DNA of 64,000 nt from JAUNBN01 sp036645935 (GCA_036645935.1 JAVXNE010000006.1:62001-126000), one strand, 5' to 3'; shown: positions 1-9,488, counted from the first letter of the stretch. Made by a program: numbers and translations. The notes: generated by a model from the sequence alone, not told the origin.

Positions 1-52
1 TCGCATAATTTGCGGTTCCCGCTTCGCGTTTGTGGTTTTATCGCGCACGGCC

Positions 53-81
53 TCGACAAATCGCGATTATGTAGCTATAAT
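53..81 (+). promoter_or_regulatory. sigma-A promoter of metG
   Basis: TCGACA at 53-58 and TATAAT at 76-81 are separated by 17 bases, 42 bases upstream of the metG start. The ribosome site AAAGGATG follows. Read directly from sequence; transcription is inferred. Confidence 0.6.
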
Positions 82-122
82 ATTAAGGCCAGCGGCTCTG
101 TATTCGAAAGGATGACGATAAA

Positions 123-2045
123 ATGGACAAAAAAACTTTTTACATCACAACACCTATCTACTACCCTTCAGGCAAGCTGCACATCGGTCACAGCTACACG
201 ACCGTCGCGGCCGACACTGTGGCGAGGTTCAAACGAATGCAGGGTTACGATGTGATGTTTCTCACCGGCACCGACGAGCATGGACAAAAAATAGAGGACA
301 AGGCGCGTGAGGCCGGCGTCGCTCCTAAAAAATACGTCGACGACATCGTCGAAACGATAAAGAAACTATGGAAGCTGATGAACATCAGCTATGACCGTTT
401 TATCCGCACAACCGACGACTACCATGAGGAGTCGGTTCGGAAAATTTTCAGACAGCTTTACGACAAGGGCGACATATATAAGGGAGAATACAAGGGGCTT
501 TACTGCAAGCCGTGCGAGTCGTTCTGGACTGAGAGTCAACTTGTGGACGGCAAGTGCCCTGACTGCGGCCGCGCCGTTGTCGAAGCGCGCGAAGAGGCCT
601 ATTTCTTCCGCCTTTCCAATTACGCTGACCGCCTGCTTCAGCTCTATGCGGACAAACCGGAGTTTTTGCAGCCCGCCTCACGTCTTAACGAAATGAAGGC
701 TTTCATCAACCAAGGGCTGGAGGATTTGTGTGTTTCCCGCACCTCATTCACATGGGGCGTGCCCGTCGATTTCGATCCCGGGCACATCGTATATGTGTGG
801 GTAGACGCGCTTTCCAACTATATAACCGCGCTCGGGTACGACAACGAACGCTATCAGGACTTCGACAAATACTGGCCCGCCGACGTTCATCTCATGGCAA
901 AGGAGATCGTCCGATTCCATTCAGTCATCTGGCCCGCGCTGCTGATGGCGCTCGAGCTACCGCTGCCGAAAAAGGTTTTCGGGCATGGCTGGCTGCTTCT
1001 TGATTCAGGCAAAATGAGCAAGAGCAAGGGCAATGTAGTCGATCCGGTCGTGCTGTGCGAGCGCTACGGAGTTGACGCCATACGCTACTATCTCATGCGG
1101 GAGATTCCGTTTGGACATGACGGTGTTTTTTCAAATGAAGGTCTCATCACGAGAATAAATTCAGATCTTGCAAACGATCTCGGCAATCTGCTCTCCCGCA
1201 CCGTTTCGATGGTCGAGAAGTATTTCGACGGCACCCTGCCGGTCGAGCGGCGGCAAGAACCGATTGATTCAGAGATTATTTCGATGTGCGATTCGCTATA
1301 CGCCACGGTCTCCGACTGCATCGACAAGCTGCTGCTGCCAACCGCTCTCACCGAAATCATGAAGCTCGTTTCGAGAGCAAACAAATACATCGATGAAACC
1401 GCGCCGTGGATTCTCGCGAAGGACAGCGCAAACCGCGCGCGTCTTGCGAGCGTCATGTACAACCTCTGTGAGGCTCTGCGCTGTGTCTCGATAGTGCTCT
1501 CCCCCTTCATGCCGTCCACCGCCCCAAAGATACAACTGCAAATTGGTGCAGCGCCCGACATCTGCACTCTTGATTCGTGCGTCTACGGCAAACTGCCCAC
1601 AGCACTCACCGTTACAAAGGGCGACGCTCTTTTCCCTCGTATCGACGTTGAGGCAGAGCTCTCGAATCTTGACAAAGAACACGGCTCCCCGACTCATGGT
1701 GCTGCGGGAATCGAACATCTTCCGGAAATCACATATGACGACTTTATGAAAACAGAGCTGCGTGTCTGCCGTGTGCTCGCATGTGAAAAAGTTGAAAAGG
1801 CAGACAAACTGCTCAAGTTTACTCTGTTTGACGGAGAGCGCGAGAGGACAGTGCTCTCAGGTATAGCGCAGTGGTACGTTCCCACCGATCTCGTGGGGAA
1901 AAAGGTCGCTGTGGTGTGCAATCTCGCACCCGCAAAGATTCGCGGCATAATGAGCGAGGGCATGATACTCTCGGGAGATATTGGTGACGCCGCAAAGGTC
2001 GTGTTCGTTGACGACAGCGTCCCGGAAGGCTCGCGCATTCGCTGA
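123..2045 (+). CDS. metG: methionyl-tRNA synthetase
   Basis: Charges tRNA-Met with methionine in the cytoplasm, a class I aminoacyl-tRNA synthetase of 640 residues. The HIGH motif lies near residue 20, a CxxC...CxxC zinc knuckle (CKPC and CPDC) near residues 130-150, and KMSKS near residue 300. An anticodon-binding helical domain follows, and the last ~105 residues form an EMAPII/Trbp-like OB-fold tRNA-binding domain (LRVCRVLACEKVEKADKLL), usual for the long bacterial form. The ATG has a ribosome site (GAAAGGATG) and its own promoter. It is followed by a hairpin at 2059 and then tatD, a common neighbour of metG in Bacillota. Full length, no anomaly. Confidence 0.97.
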   Translation: MDKKTFYITTPIYYPSGKLHIGHSYTTVAADTVARFKRMQGYDVMFLTGTDEHGQKIEDKAREAGVAPKKYVDDIVETIKKLWKLMNISYDRFIRTTDDYHEESVRKIFRQLYDKGDIYKGEYKGLYCKPCESFWTESQLVDGKCPDCGRAVVEAREEAYFFRLSNYADRLLQLYADKPEFLQPASRLNEMKAFINQGLEDLCVSRTSFTWGVPVDFDPGHIVYVWVDALSNYITALGYDNERYQDFDKYWPADVHLMAKEIVRFHSVIWPALLMALELPLPKKVFGHGWLLLDSGKMSKSKGNVVDPVVLCERYGVDAIRYYLMREIPFGHDGVFSNEGLITRINSDLANDLGNLLSRTVSMVEKYFDGTLPVERRQEPIDSEIISMCDSLYATVSDCIDKLLLPTALTEIMKLVSRANKYIDETAPWILAKDSANRARLASVMYNLCEALRCVSIVLSPFMPSTAPKIQLQIGAAPDICTLDSCVYGKLPTALTVTKGDALFPRIDVEAELSNLDKEHGSPTHGAAGIEHLPEITYDDFMKTELRVCRVLACEKVEKADKLLKFTLFDGERERTVLSGIAQWYVPTDLVGKKVAVVCNLAPAKIRGIMSEGMILSGDIGDAAKVVFVDDSVPEGSRIR

Positions 2046-2058
2046 TCTAATGGTAACC

Positions 2059-2110
2059 AAAGGGGAGCTGTCCCGCGCTCAAATGCGCGCACACGGCATC
2101 CCCTTTAATT
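2059..2110 (+). terminator. hairpin between metG and tatD
   Basis: An 8-bp perfect stem (AAAGGGGA at 2059-2066, TCCCCTTT at 2099-2106) encloses a smaller GCGC hairpin and is followed by AATTTT. It could be a weak terminator or attenuator between metG and tatD. Confidence 0.45.
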
Positions 2111-2163
2111 TTGGCTCCGATCTTTTTGCACGCAGCGACATTCTGAATAAATGATAATGGGAA

Positions 2164-2946
2164 ATGGTAAAACTTATGCTACACGGAATTTTTGACACAC
2201 ATGCACATTACGACGACGCGCGTTTCGCTGAACTGCTGGATGAGGTTTTGGAATGCCAGCTCGCAGGCGGGGTGAGCTATATCATAAACTGTGGAAGCGA
2301 TGAGGCAAGCTCGGAACACTCGATTGCGCTTGCCGAAAAATATGATTTTATCTATGCCGCCGTTGGAGTTCACCCCGAGCAGGCGGGCAGCGTACAGGAC
2401 GGATGGCTCGCGAGAATCGAATCTCTCGCCTCGCACCCGAAGTGTGTCGCAATCGGCGAGATCGGGCTTGATTACCACTATCCCGAGCCCTCTCGCGAGC
2501 TGCAAAAAGCAGCCTTTCGCGCTCAGGTTCTGCTGGCAAACCGATTAAAGCTGCCGATCGAGGTTCACGACCGCGACGCACACGGAGATGTGTTTGCAAT
2601 CATAAGCGAGCTGCGCCCGCACGGTTGCCTTCACCGCTACTCCGGCTCTCCCGAGCAGGCGCACGAATACGCAAAGCTGGGAATGCATCTTGGAATCGGA
2701 GGCGCACTGACCTATCACAACTCCAAAAAAGAGATCGCCACTGTCGAACAACTGCCACTTGAATCATTGCTTCTTGAGACCGACTGTCCATATCTTGCTC
2801 CCGCACAGCGTCGCGGCACGACGAGCACCAGCGAGATGATTTCCATCGTTGCGGAGCGGATATCGGAAATCAAAGGCAACGTCACGCCGCAGCAGATCAT
2901 TGACATAACGACGGCAAACGCAAAAGCGCTGTTCCGAATAAAGTGA
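2164..2946 (+). CDS. tatD: TatD family metal-dependent hydrolase
   Basis: A TIM-barrel metal-dependent DNase of the TatD/YcfH family (260 residues). Metal ligands are visible in order: HAH in FDTHAHYD near the N-terminus, Glu in AIGEIGLDYH, His in IEVHDRD, His in CLHRYSGS and Asp in LETDCPYLAP. The usual HCFSG motif is HRYSG here, keeping the His ligand. Known members are 3'-5' exonucleases or D-aminoacyl-tRNA-linked hydrolases; the substrate is not fixed by sequence. The ATG at 2164 is used; the alternative at 2176 begins nearer the conserved region but has no better ribosome site. It follows metG by 118 bases. Confidence 0.92.
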   Translation: MVKLMLHGIFDTHAHYDDARFAELLDEVLECQLAGGVSYIINCGSDEASSEHSIALAEKYDFIYAAVGVHPEQAGSVQDGWLARIESLASHPKCVAIGEIGLDYHYPEPSRELQKAAFRAQVLLANRLKLPIEVHDRDAHGDVFAIISELRPHGCLHRYSGSPEQAHEYAKLGMHLGIGGALTYHNSKKEIATVEQLPLESLLLETDCPYLAPAQRRGTTSTSEMISIVAERISEIKGNVTPQQIIDITTANAKALFRIK

Positions 2947-2955
2947 CGCCGCACA

Positions 2956-2995
2956 CCCTCTCTGCACGAAATGCCGCAAGAGGGCGCCGTTTTTC
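2956..2995 (+). terminator. rho-independent terminator after tatD
   Basis: CCCTCT at 2956-2961 pairs with AGAGGG at 2979-2984, extended by TGC/GCA inside, followed after five bases by TTTTT. Confidence 0.6.
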
Positions 2996-3384
2996 AAGAC
3001 GTTCCGCGAAGCTCAACCGGTCATGTTAAAATCAGTTTAACTGATGACAATATCCTGATGCTCGCCGAATAACACTTTTTGTGAACGGCACTATATTTGG
3101 GAAAATGCACACTTTAAATACGCAGTCGTATGGTTTTTGAATGAACACGCATTGATTGCCACGTCTGTTTAACCTTTTTTTGCGCTGAGTCAAAAGTTCA
3201 AAGCTTTGAGAGTGCCGGATCAAAAACGCTTGCGCATGGACAAGCTGAAAATGCATCGCAAACCCAATAACGACCGTGTTTTTTCGCTTGTTAACTTAAC
3301 AGATATTCCATCCATGACCATTGAGCTCCCGCTGCTCCCGCATCAAATAGCAAAAAACAGCTCTGCTTCAGATCTCGCAGACGC
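2996..3384. other. intergenic stretch with no recognisable gene
   Basis: About 390 bases between the convergent terminators of tatD and psuG. Short open frames on both strands have no ribosome site and no recognisable family; no RNA structure was seen. Confidence 0.5.
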
Positions 3385-3432
3385 AAAAACAAGACGCTCG
3401 AGGGGATGAAACTTCCCCCTCGAGCGTCTTGT
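3385..3432 (-). terminator. strong terminator after psuG
   Basis: A 16-bp stem (3390-3405 with 3416-3431) with a ~10-base loop. On the minus strand it runs directly into TTTTT (3385-3389). A T-run a few bases beyond on the plus side means it may also act in that direction. Confidence 0.85.
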
Positions 3433-3441
3433 GCTGTTTTT

Positions 3442-4362
3442 CTATGCGAGTTTGCACAGCTCAACTGCGATTTTTGCAGCGGCTCGTGCGTTGTTGTACG
3501 CGAGCTCAAGATTGCTCGCAAAAGACACTCCATCCGTGAGGTCTTTGATGTGCGTCAGCAGAAACGGCGTCGTGTCCTTGCCGCGTATTCCCTGCTCTTT
3601 CGCAAGTGCAAGCGCTTTGACAATGACAGTTTCCATCTCACTGTAATTGAGTGCGAACTCCTCCGGTATCGGATTGCCCACGACGACACCGCCCTTGAGA
3701 CCCAGATCCCATTTGGTGGCGGCAATTCTCGCGACCTCTGCCTCGCTCGAGCAGTTGTAGTCGAGTTTAAAGCCGCTTGAACGGCAGTAAAACGCGGGCA
3801 GATAGTCGGTGCGAAGCCCGAGGACCGGCACGCCGAATGTCTCGAGATACTCAAGCGTCAGCCCGAGATCGAGCAGTGATTTTGCACCTGCGCAAACGAC
3901 GCATACAGGAGTGTTGGCGAGTTCTTGCAAATCCGCCGAGATATCCATCGTTGTTTCAGCCCCGCGGTGCACTCCGCCGATTCCTCCGGTTGCAAACACC
4001 TTTATGCCGGCCATTGCAGCGAGCATCATCGTCGTCGCAACAGTTGTCGCTCCTGTTTTGCCTGTGGCGATATACACGGCGACATCGCGGCGGCTCACTT
4101 TGCCGATATCCTTCGGATTGCACATCATGTTCAGCTCATCAGAGGTGAGCCCAACCTTCAGCTTTCCACCGATTATAGCGGTCGTCGCGGGCACAGCACC
4201 GAGCGAGCGAACTATTTTTTCAACCTCCGCCGCAAAATCCATATTCTGCGGATAGGGCATTCCATGGCTGAGAATTGTCGATTCAAGCGCCACAACCGGA
4301 CGTCCGGATGCGAGAGCCTCTTTGATTTCGGGCGCGATGTCAAGATATTTTTCGATGTTCAT
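3442..4362 (-). CDS. psuG: pseudouridine-5'-phosphate glycosidase
   Basis: Cleaves the C-C glycosidic bond of pseudouridine 5'-phosphate to uracil and ribose 5-phosphate. The 306-residue length and the motifs ALESTILSHGMPYPQN (catalytic Glu), GKTGATTV, TGGIGGVHRGAE and CAGAKSLLDL (Schiff-base Lys) match the PsuG family. Its start overlaps the psuK stop by four bases (ATGA), with GAGGAGAG upstream inside psuK, so the two are translationally coupled. Kinase then glycosidase is the full known pathway for pseudouridine salvage; no dedicated transporter gene lies beside it. Confidence 0.95.
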   Translation of the reverse strand: MNIEKYLDIAPEIKEALASGRPVVALESTILSHGMPYPQNMDFAAEVEKIVRSLGAVPATTAIIGGKLKVGLTSDELNMMCNPKDIGKVSRRDVAVYIATGKTGATTVATTMMLAAMAGIKVFATGGIGGVHRGAETTMDISADLQELANTPVCVVCAGAKSLLDLGLTLEYLETFGVPVLGLRTDYLPAFYCRSSGFKLDYNCSSEAEVARIAATKWDLGLKGGVVVGNPIPEEFALNYSEMETVIVKALALAKEQGIRGKDTTPFLLTHIKDLTDGVSFASNLELAYNNARAAAKIAVELCKLA

Positions 4363-5303
4363 GCTTTTCTCTCCTCAATCGTTTTTTCGAGCAGCGTGGC
4401 ACTGATATCAGGATTGATCGTCTCGCGGTGCGATATGGCAACGATGCCCGCCGCGAGCGCGTAGTCAAGCGTTTTTTGCACGCAAAGACCCAACACGTTT
4501 CCGTATACCACCGCCGCCGTGAATGCGTCGCCACCGCCAGTGGCGTTAACCATGACCGTGAGCGGGGCGAGCGAGCGCCTCTCGCGCACACCGTCGCAGT
4601 CGGCATAACAACACCCCTTTGAGCCCAAACTGACATAGAGCCTGCGAACGCCCTTTTCCAGCATTATATCACAGGCTCTCTCAAGCGACTTGTCGTCGTC
4701 TATTCGAATGCCCGCAAGAACCTCAAGCTCAAGAAGGTTTGGTTTAATGGCATAAAATCCACCGGCAAAATCCGATATGGAACGCGCGTATGTCGTAGAG
4801 ACCGGATCGACGAAAACCGGAATGCCCCGCGCCGTCTCAAAGACGAGGTGTCGCATCAGCTCAGGGGCAAGGCAGGTGTCGGTCACGACAGCCGCCGCGC
4901 CTTGAATCATATCTCTGTTCTCATCAAGGTATTCCAGTGTAAGATTTTTAATTATCGACATATCGGAAACAGCGACGAGCATGTCTCCCTTTCCGTCGAG
5001 CACTGACAGATAACTGCTCGATGCCGCACCCTTAACAGTGAGCGAATGGGAAAGATCAATGCCCGCACTTTGAGAATCACGCCTAATTTTGTCGGCGAAA
5101 ACATCGTCACCCAAGGCCGAGATGAGTTTTGCACCAACACCCAGCCGCGAGAGATTTTCGAGGATATTGCGAGTTACCCCACCGCACGACGTGTTCATAC
5201 TTCCGGGATTGCTGTCGCGCATTATAAGCGCGCCCCTCCCGCGTCCGTGCACATCGATATTGGCGGCGCCCACGCCGACGACATACTTTGCATTCTCCGA
5301 CAT
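4359..5303 (-). CDS. psuK: PfkB-family kinase, pseudouridine kinase
   Basis: A ribokinase-fold sugar kinase of 314 residues, predicted to phosphorylate pseudouridine for PsuG. It shows the N-terminal PfkB signature (GGVTRNILENLSRLG, near residue 45) and the C-terminal signature with the catalytic Asp (NATGGGDAF; the family consensus is DTTGAGD-like). The assignment to pseudouridine rests mainly on the overlapping psuG; the fold alone would allow other nucleosides or sugars. The start has GGAGG nine bases upstream and a promoter at 5336-5363. Confidence 0.9.
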   Translation of the reverse strand: MSENAKYVVGVGAANIDVHGRGRGALIMRDSNPGSMNTSCGGVTRNILENLSRLGVGAKLISALGDDVFADKIRRDSQSAGIDLSHSLTVKGAASSSYLSVLDGKGDMLVAVSDMSIIKNLTLEYLDENRDMIQGAAAVVTDTCLAPELMRHLVFETARGIPVFVDPVSTTYARSISDFAGGFYAIKPNLLELEVLAGIRIDDDKSLERACDIMLEKGVRRLYVSLGSKGCCYADCDGVRERRSLAPLTVMVNATGGGDAFTAAVVYGNVLGLCVQKTLDYALAAGIVAISHRETINPDISATLLEKTIEERKA

Positions 5304-5335
5304 AGCTCTTCCTCCACGTTTCTGCCACGGACTTT

Positions 5336-5363
5336 ATTCTAACAGTGCATGTAAAAATGTCAA
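5336..5363 (-). promoter_or_regulatory. sigma-A promoter of psuK-psuG
   Basis: On the minus strand, TTGACA (5358-5363), 16-base spacer, TAGAAT (5336-5341), about 33 bases before the psuK start. Confidence 0.65.
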
Positions 5364-5558
5364 TACACAGTATAAACACGCACAGGCTTGTTCAAAATAT
5401 ATAAAGACAAACAAAACACAATAATTGGACATTCTGAAGTTGCGTCAAACAGATAAATTTTTGCCAATTGCAAAACCAGTCTTTCGACGAACATACGGAA
5501 TGACATGCGGTCGTTTTGCTGCTGTCAAAACACAATGGGAAAGTGAGACTTTGCAAAT

Positions 5559-6236
5559 ATGAAAATCAAACCCAAACGCGCCGTGCGTGGTTTTCTCAAA
5601 AAGAATGGATTTTACATCGCGGTTACGGCTTTCGTCATCGCAGGCGCGGCTTTGTCCTATGCGGCGGTCACAACGATACTCAAGCCAAAACCCGAGCTGC
5701 CTGTGACCCCACCCGCCGTCGAGCAGCCGGTAACCCCATCGGACGCCGAGCCTGAAGCCCCTCCCGCAGTTGAACCTGTTCCGGACGATGTAGTAGTTGA
5801 GGCTTTGCAGGGTGCGGATCCGCTGATACCTCTCTACACACGTCCCGTTGAGGGTGCGCTTCAAAAGCCGTTCTCGGGCGATGATCTTGTGCGTAGCGAG
5901 ACGCTCGGGGATTGGCGAACGCACAACGGCGCAGATTATGTTGCCGCTGAGGGCAGTGAAGTTTTTGCGACCTATTCGGGTGAAATCGAGCTTGCACAAG
6001 CTGACCCGTTTCTCGGCAACATCGTCCGTCTCAAGCTCGACACCGGTTACAGCGTGCTCTACGGCAATCTCGGTCCGATATCCGGTCTGCGGGCGGGGGA
6101 TCGGGTTTCACAGGGCGACGTGCTCGGCACAGTTGGAAAATCCGCAATACTCGAAAATTCCGAAGCCTCGCACCTGCACTTTGAACTTTGGAGCGGCGAC
6201 ACCGCTCTCGATCCCGAAACGCTTTTTGCCCACTGA
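5559..6236 (+). CDS. M23 (LytM) family membrane-anchored peptidase, SpoIIQ-like
   Basis: Predicted peptidoglycan endopeptidase or its scaffold, 225 residues. Residues 1-18 are basic, ~19-42 form one membrane helix, ~45-75 are a Pro/Glu-rich linker, and the rest is a LytM domain. The zinc ligands are all present: HNGAD (His, Asp) and HLHFE (HxH), so it should be catalytically competent, unlike Bacillus SpoIIQ, which lacks one His. SpoIIQ of spore-forming Clostridia has this layout, but no other sporulation gene is near, so a vegetative role is equally possible. Ribosome site GGGAAAGTGAG precedes the ATG. Confidence 0.85.
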   Translation: MKIKPKRAVRGFLKKNGFYIAVTAFVIAGAALSYAAVTTILKPKPELPVTPPAVEQPVTPSDAEPEAPPAVEPVPDDVVVEALQGADPLIPLYTRPVEGALQKPFSGDDLVRSETLGDWRTHNGADYVAAEGSEVFATYSGEIELAQADPFLGNIVRLKLDTGYSVLYGNLGPISGLRAGDRVSQGDVLGTVGKSAILENSEASHLHFELWSGDTALDPETLFAH

Positions 6237-6314
6237 ACAAAAGTTTCGCTCCAAATATTACAAGCGATATTTATCGGATGCGCGGTAATAATAACTGTGC
6301 AAAGGAGTGAAATC

Positions 6315-6500
6315 ATGGACAGGAAGAAACGCGGCAAACCGCACGGAGTTCAGGTCGCCGAGCACCTTATAGCGGAGATACTCGGAGAACCTCAGACTGA
6401 AAACATGGACTATTTCACGCAGTTCGACCCCGACGGCAGCTATACGGGCGCGTCGGTCGGCGAGGACACGCGCCCCGTTCAGGACGCGGATGATCTCTAA
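6315..6500 (+). CDS. small hypothetical protein, 61 residues
   Basis: No family recognised. The start is supported by a near-perfect ribosome site (AAAGGAG, seven bases before the ATG). The product is hydrophilic with a basic start (MDRKKRGKPHG), a short helical stretch (VAEHLIAEILGE) and an acidic end; no signal, cysteine or membrane segment. It sits between a LytM peptidase (79 bases upstream) and a terminator shared with the penicillin-binding protein. A regulatory or structural peptide is possible, but no function can be given. Confidence 0.65.
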   Translation: MDRKKRGKPHGVQVAEHLIAEILGEPQTENMDYFTQFDPDGSYTGASVGEDTRPVQDADDL

Positions 6501-6541
6501 GCGGAAAATGCGCCGCAGTCCTTTGGGTTTCGGTATTTTAT

Positions 6542-6557
6542 ACACGAAATATCGTGT
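6542..6557. repeat. short palindrome
   Basis: ACACGA, four bases, TCGTGT: a perfect 6-bp inverted repeat just after the small gene. No promoter lies on it; role unknown. Confidence 0.3.
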
Positions 6558-6585
6558 TGACCCGAAACCACCCAGGACAAAGACG

Positions 6586-6630
6586 AAGACCGACGGTGAA
6601 AACACAGCCGTCGGTCTTCTCTTGTTTTCT
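6586..6630 (+). terminator. terminator between the small gene and the penicillin-binding protein
   Basis: A perfect 11-bp stem (AAGACCGACGG at 6586-6596, its complement at 6608-6618) followed by CTCTTGTTTT. It lies between convergent genes and probably serves both, with the better T-run on the plus strand. Confidence 0.8.
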
Positions 6631-6646
6631 TATATCACTTTGGGTA

Positions 6647-9295
6647 TTAACCTGCGGCGGCAGCCGCCGCGGCCGCCAGCTCTTCTTCCGTCGGGACAAA
6701 CAGGTGAGAGCAGTAGCCGGGAACGTTGTCTTTCTTATACCAGCCAACCGCTCCCGGGCATCCCTCGGAAGCGAGATAACCCGTGCTCGTACAGTAGGTC
6801 GCCTGAATCACATTTTCGCTCACCGGGAAGTTCATATATTCAAGCTTTTCGCTAATTCGCGACATTACCTCTTTGAACGCGAGCTGTGTCGGGTGAGGAC
6901 GCAGTGTGCGCATATATTTGACAGTCGGGACATACCCCTCCCACACGCTCATGACGTAATATGGGTTCATTCCGATCATCCAGAAGTCGCTGTTGTCCGA
7001 GCTGGTTCCGGTCTTCGCCGCGAGTGGCATCGCGCCGTAGCGCGCTGAGGTCGCGGTTCCTCCGGTGACAACTCCCTGCAAAATCTTGTTCATGATCATC
7101 GCCGTATCTTTCGATATAGCCTGTATGACCTGCACGTTGCGCGTCTTGTCGAGGACGACAGTGCCGCGGACATCGACAATTTTGGTGTAGCAGTGGGGGG
7201 TTGTGTAGACTCCGCCGTCACCAAATATCTGAAACGCAGCTGCCATCTCCATCGGGCTTATTCCGTGGGTCAGGTCTCCGAGCGTCAGTCCGATATTGCG
7301 ATCGGACAGGATGCCGTTGTCTGTCTCAAGCTTATCGACGAGTGTCGTTATTCCGAGGTTCGTCGTCATGAAATCGAAAGAAAAATCCGGTCCGATAAGC
7401 TGCAAAACCGCCGCAGCTGTCGTGTTGAGCGAGCGTCGCACGCCATCATACACCGTCACAGCGGCGCCATAGCTGTTATCGTAATTTCGCGGCCAGGGCT
7501 GTCCGTTTATCACTGTCACCGGAGCATCCGCAAACACTGAGGAATAGGTTATCGCGTTGATCTCAATTGCGGGTGCATAGGAGGCTATCGGTTTGATTGA
7601 AGATCCCGTGTTTCGTGGAAGCAGCGCATAATTCGACCCGCGCGAGACCTTTTTGCCCCTGATGCCACCAGAAACACCCTGCACCTCTCCGTTAAACTTC
7701 ATCACGACCATTGCGGCTTGAATCTGATCATCGGCAAGCACTTTTTCCCCTGTCTCTTTATCGGTGACATACTCGAGACCCGGCCACATCTTGCCGTTAT
7801 CCGCAACATCGTCCATCGTTTCCTGAACAAACGGATCGACAGTGAGGTAGATGGTGAGTCCGCCTTCAAAGAACATGTCGTTCGCTTCTTTGAAGCTTAG
7901 CCCTTTCAGCTCCTGCAAATCGGCGAGCACCTCGTCGATGGCAGTTTCGGTAAAGTAGCTGTAAATATCCGTTACGCCGGCAGAACCGCCTCCGGGTGTT
8001 GTAAACTTAAATGTCTTGCTCTCCGCAAGCGCGCTGTTGTATGTCGCGTCGTCGATGTTGCCGCTCTCGTGCATCATCCAAAGAACGACGTCCTCGCGCT
8101 GCTTCTTGTTCTCATCGGGGTTAATAAAAGGGTTGTATTTAGTCGGGTACTTTGTTATGCAGATAATCGACGCGCTCTCTGCAAGCGTCAGATCCTTACA
8201 GCTTTTGTTGAAATAATGGTTTGCAGCGGCCTCAATACCTGCAACAGTTCCGCCGAGATTAATGGTGTTGAGGTAAGCCTCCATAATTTGAGATTTAGTG
8301 TATTTTCGCTCCAGCATGAGCGCTCGGTAAATCTCGCGCAGCTTGCGCAGCGCTCCCGATTTTCCCGCCACGCTTGCTTCATTCGTGATGTTCTTGACAA
8401 GCTGCTGGGTGATTGTCGAGCCGCCCTGCGTACCGGTGAGCAGTTTGCCCTTGAGTCCCGGGATATATTCGTTTGCGAATGCGGCGAAAGTTCGCTTCCA
8501 GTTGACGCCGTGATGTTTGCGGAATGTCTGGTCCTCCGACGCAATCGTCACGTCGATAAGTGACTGAGGCATGTCGGCATAGGACACCCACACGCGATTT
8601 TCATCCCCGAACACGCGTTCGTATTCAAACCACTCGTTCTTTTCTTTGTCGAGTGCCATCAAGCGCGTGGCGTATGACAGCTCAAGAGAGTTGAGGTCAA
8701 GCATCGTGTCGTCGTTCACTGTCTCTTTTGCAAGATACATGGAGGCCGCAATCGCAACACCGCACATCAATATTGTCATGATGCATGCTCCGAACAGCAC
8801 AATTTTTCCGAAGATCGCCCAACCGCGCTTTCTCTTGCTGTTGACCTCTCCCTCAAAATGAGCGGTGTCTTTCTTTTTGCCAAACCTTGTTAACATTGCG
8901 CCGGCTTTGGCTTTCACCCCGGCAAGTTTTCCATCAGTCTTATCAGTCGTATTATTCTCCGATTTGGCGTTTTTGCCGCTCACGCTCTTGTTTTTGTCGT
9001 GATTCTTTCCGTTGTCCGCTGTATCATGCTTTGACGATTCCGCTGCCGAATCGTACACCCGCATGTCGGGTTCGCTATCGGACAGGCTGACATAACCCGT
9101 GTCAGATTTTTCATAATCACCGAGGTCAATATAGTCGGGGTCGTATTTGTCGGATTTTATTCTCTGCGATTCAGAGGTGTCCTCAAGCGCTCCACCCTGT
9201 TTGAGCTTGTCCAAAAACGCATCGACGCGGACTTTCTCGCCGGGCGTTCCATCTTTCGCTGATTCATTGGGTTTGTTTTTTCTTTTATCGTCCAT
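6647..9295 (-). CDS. class A penicillin-binding protein (PBP1A-type)
   Basis: Bifunctional cell-wall synthase, about 882 residues, polymerising lipid II and cross-linking peptides outside the membrane. The first ~165 residues are cytoplasmic, Lys/Asp/Ser-rich and low complexity, then one membrane helix (IVLFGACIMTILMCGVAIAA). The GT51 glycosyltransferase domain has its catalytic Glu in ASEDQTF and the GGSTITQQL motif. The transpeptidase domain shows SSIKP (Ser nucleophile in SxxK), SLN and KTGTS. The C-terminus ends in a run of alanines. The open frame extends to a TTG at 9334, but the ATG at 9295, preceded by AAAGGAG (14 bases away), is preferred. It has its own promoter at 9460-9488. Confidence 0.93.
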   Translation of the reverse strand: MDDKRKNKPNESAKDGTPGEKVRVDAFLDKLKQGGALEDTSESQRIKSDKYDPDYIDLGDYEKSDTGYVSLSDSEPDMRVYDSAAESSKHDTADNGKNHDKNKSVSGKNAKSENNTTDKTDGKLAGVKAKAGAMLTRFGKKKDTAHFEGEVNSKRKRGWAIFGKIVLFGACIMTILMCGVAIAASMYLAKETVNDDTMLDLNSLELSYATRLMALDKEKNEWFEYERVFGDENRVWVSYADMPQSLIDVTIASEDQTFRKHHGVNWKRTFAAFANEYIPGLKGKLLTGTQGGSTITQQLVKNITNEASVAGKSGALRKLREIYRALMLERKYTKSQIMEAYLNTINLGGTVAGIEAAANHYFNKSCKDLTLAESASIICITKYPTKYNPFINPDENKKQREDVVLWMMHESGNIDDATYNSALAESKTFKFTTPGGGSAGVTDIYSYFTETAIDEVLADLQELKGLSFKEANDMFFEGGLTIYLTVDPFVQETMDDVADNGKMWPGLEYVTDKETGEKVLADDQIQAAMVVMKFNGEVQGVSGGIRGKKVSRGSNYALLPRNTGSSIKPIASYAPAIEINAITYSSVFADAPVTVINGQPWPRNYDNSYGAAVTVYDGVRRSLNTTAAAVLQLIGPDFSFDFMTTNLGITTLVDKLETDNGILSDRNIGLTLGDLTHGISPMEMAAAFQIFGDGGVYTTPHCYTKIVDVRGTVVLDKTRNVQVIQAISKDTAMIMNKILQGVVTGGTATSARYGAMPLAAKTGTSSDNSDFWMIGMNPYYVMSVWEGYVPTVKYMRTLRPHPTQLAFKEVMSRISEKLEYMNFPVSENVIQATYCTSTGYLASEGCPGAVGWYKKDNVPGYCSHLFVPTEEELAAAAAAAAG

Positions 9296-9459
9296 CTTGC
9301 GGATCTTCGCTCCTTTCACCTGCGTGAAAAACAACCGCTTTGGGTTGTCGTTTTTAATTCACCGCGACGGCCACTCCGGAGCATCCCCCGCAAGTGTCGC
9401 CGATCAAAAACAAACGACAAGTGAATTACACAATGTCGTTGATGCTTTGTGCCTACGAT

Positions 9460-9488
9460 ATTGTATCACATAACAGAAACCGTCGCAA
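9460..9488 (-). promoter_or_regulatory. sigma-A promoter of the penicillin-binding protein
   Basis: On the minus strand, TTGCGA (9483-9488), 17 bases, TACAAT (9460-9465) with an extended TG upstream of the -10. The leader would be about 160 bases. Confidence 0.5.

Noticed and set aside
3032..3256. Minus-strand 74-codon frame between the tatD and psuG terminators
   Set aside because: No ribosome site, odd composition, no neighbour context.
5559..6236. Firm assignment as sporulation protein SpoIIQ
   Set aside because: Layout fits, but no spoIIIA or spoIID gene is near and LytM anchors of this kind also serve vegetative walls.
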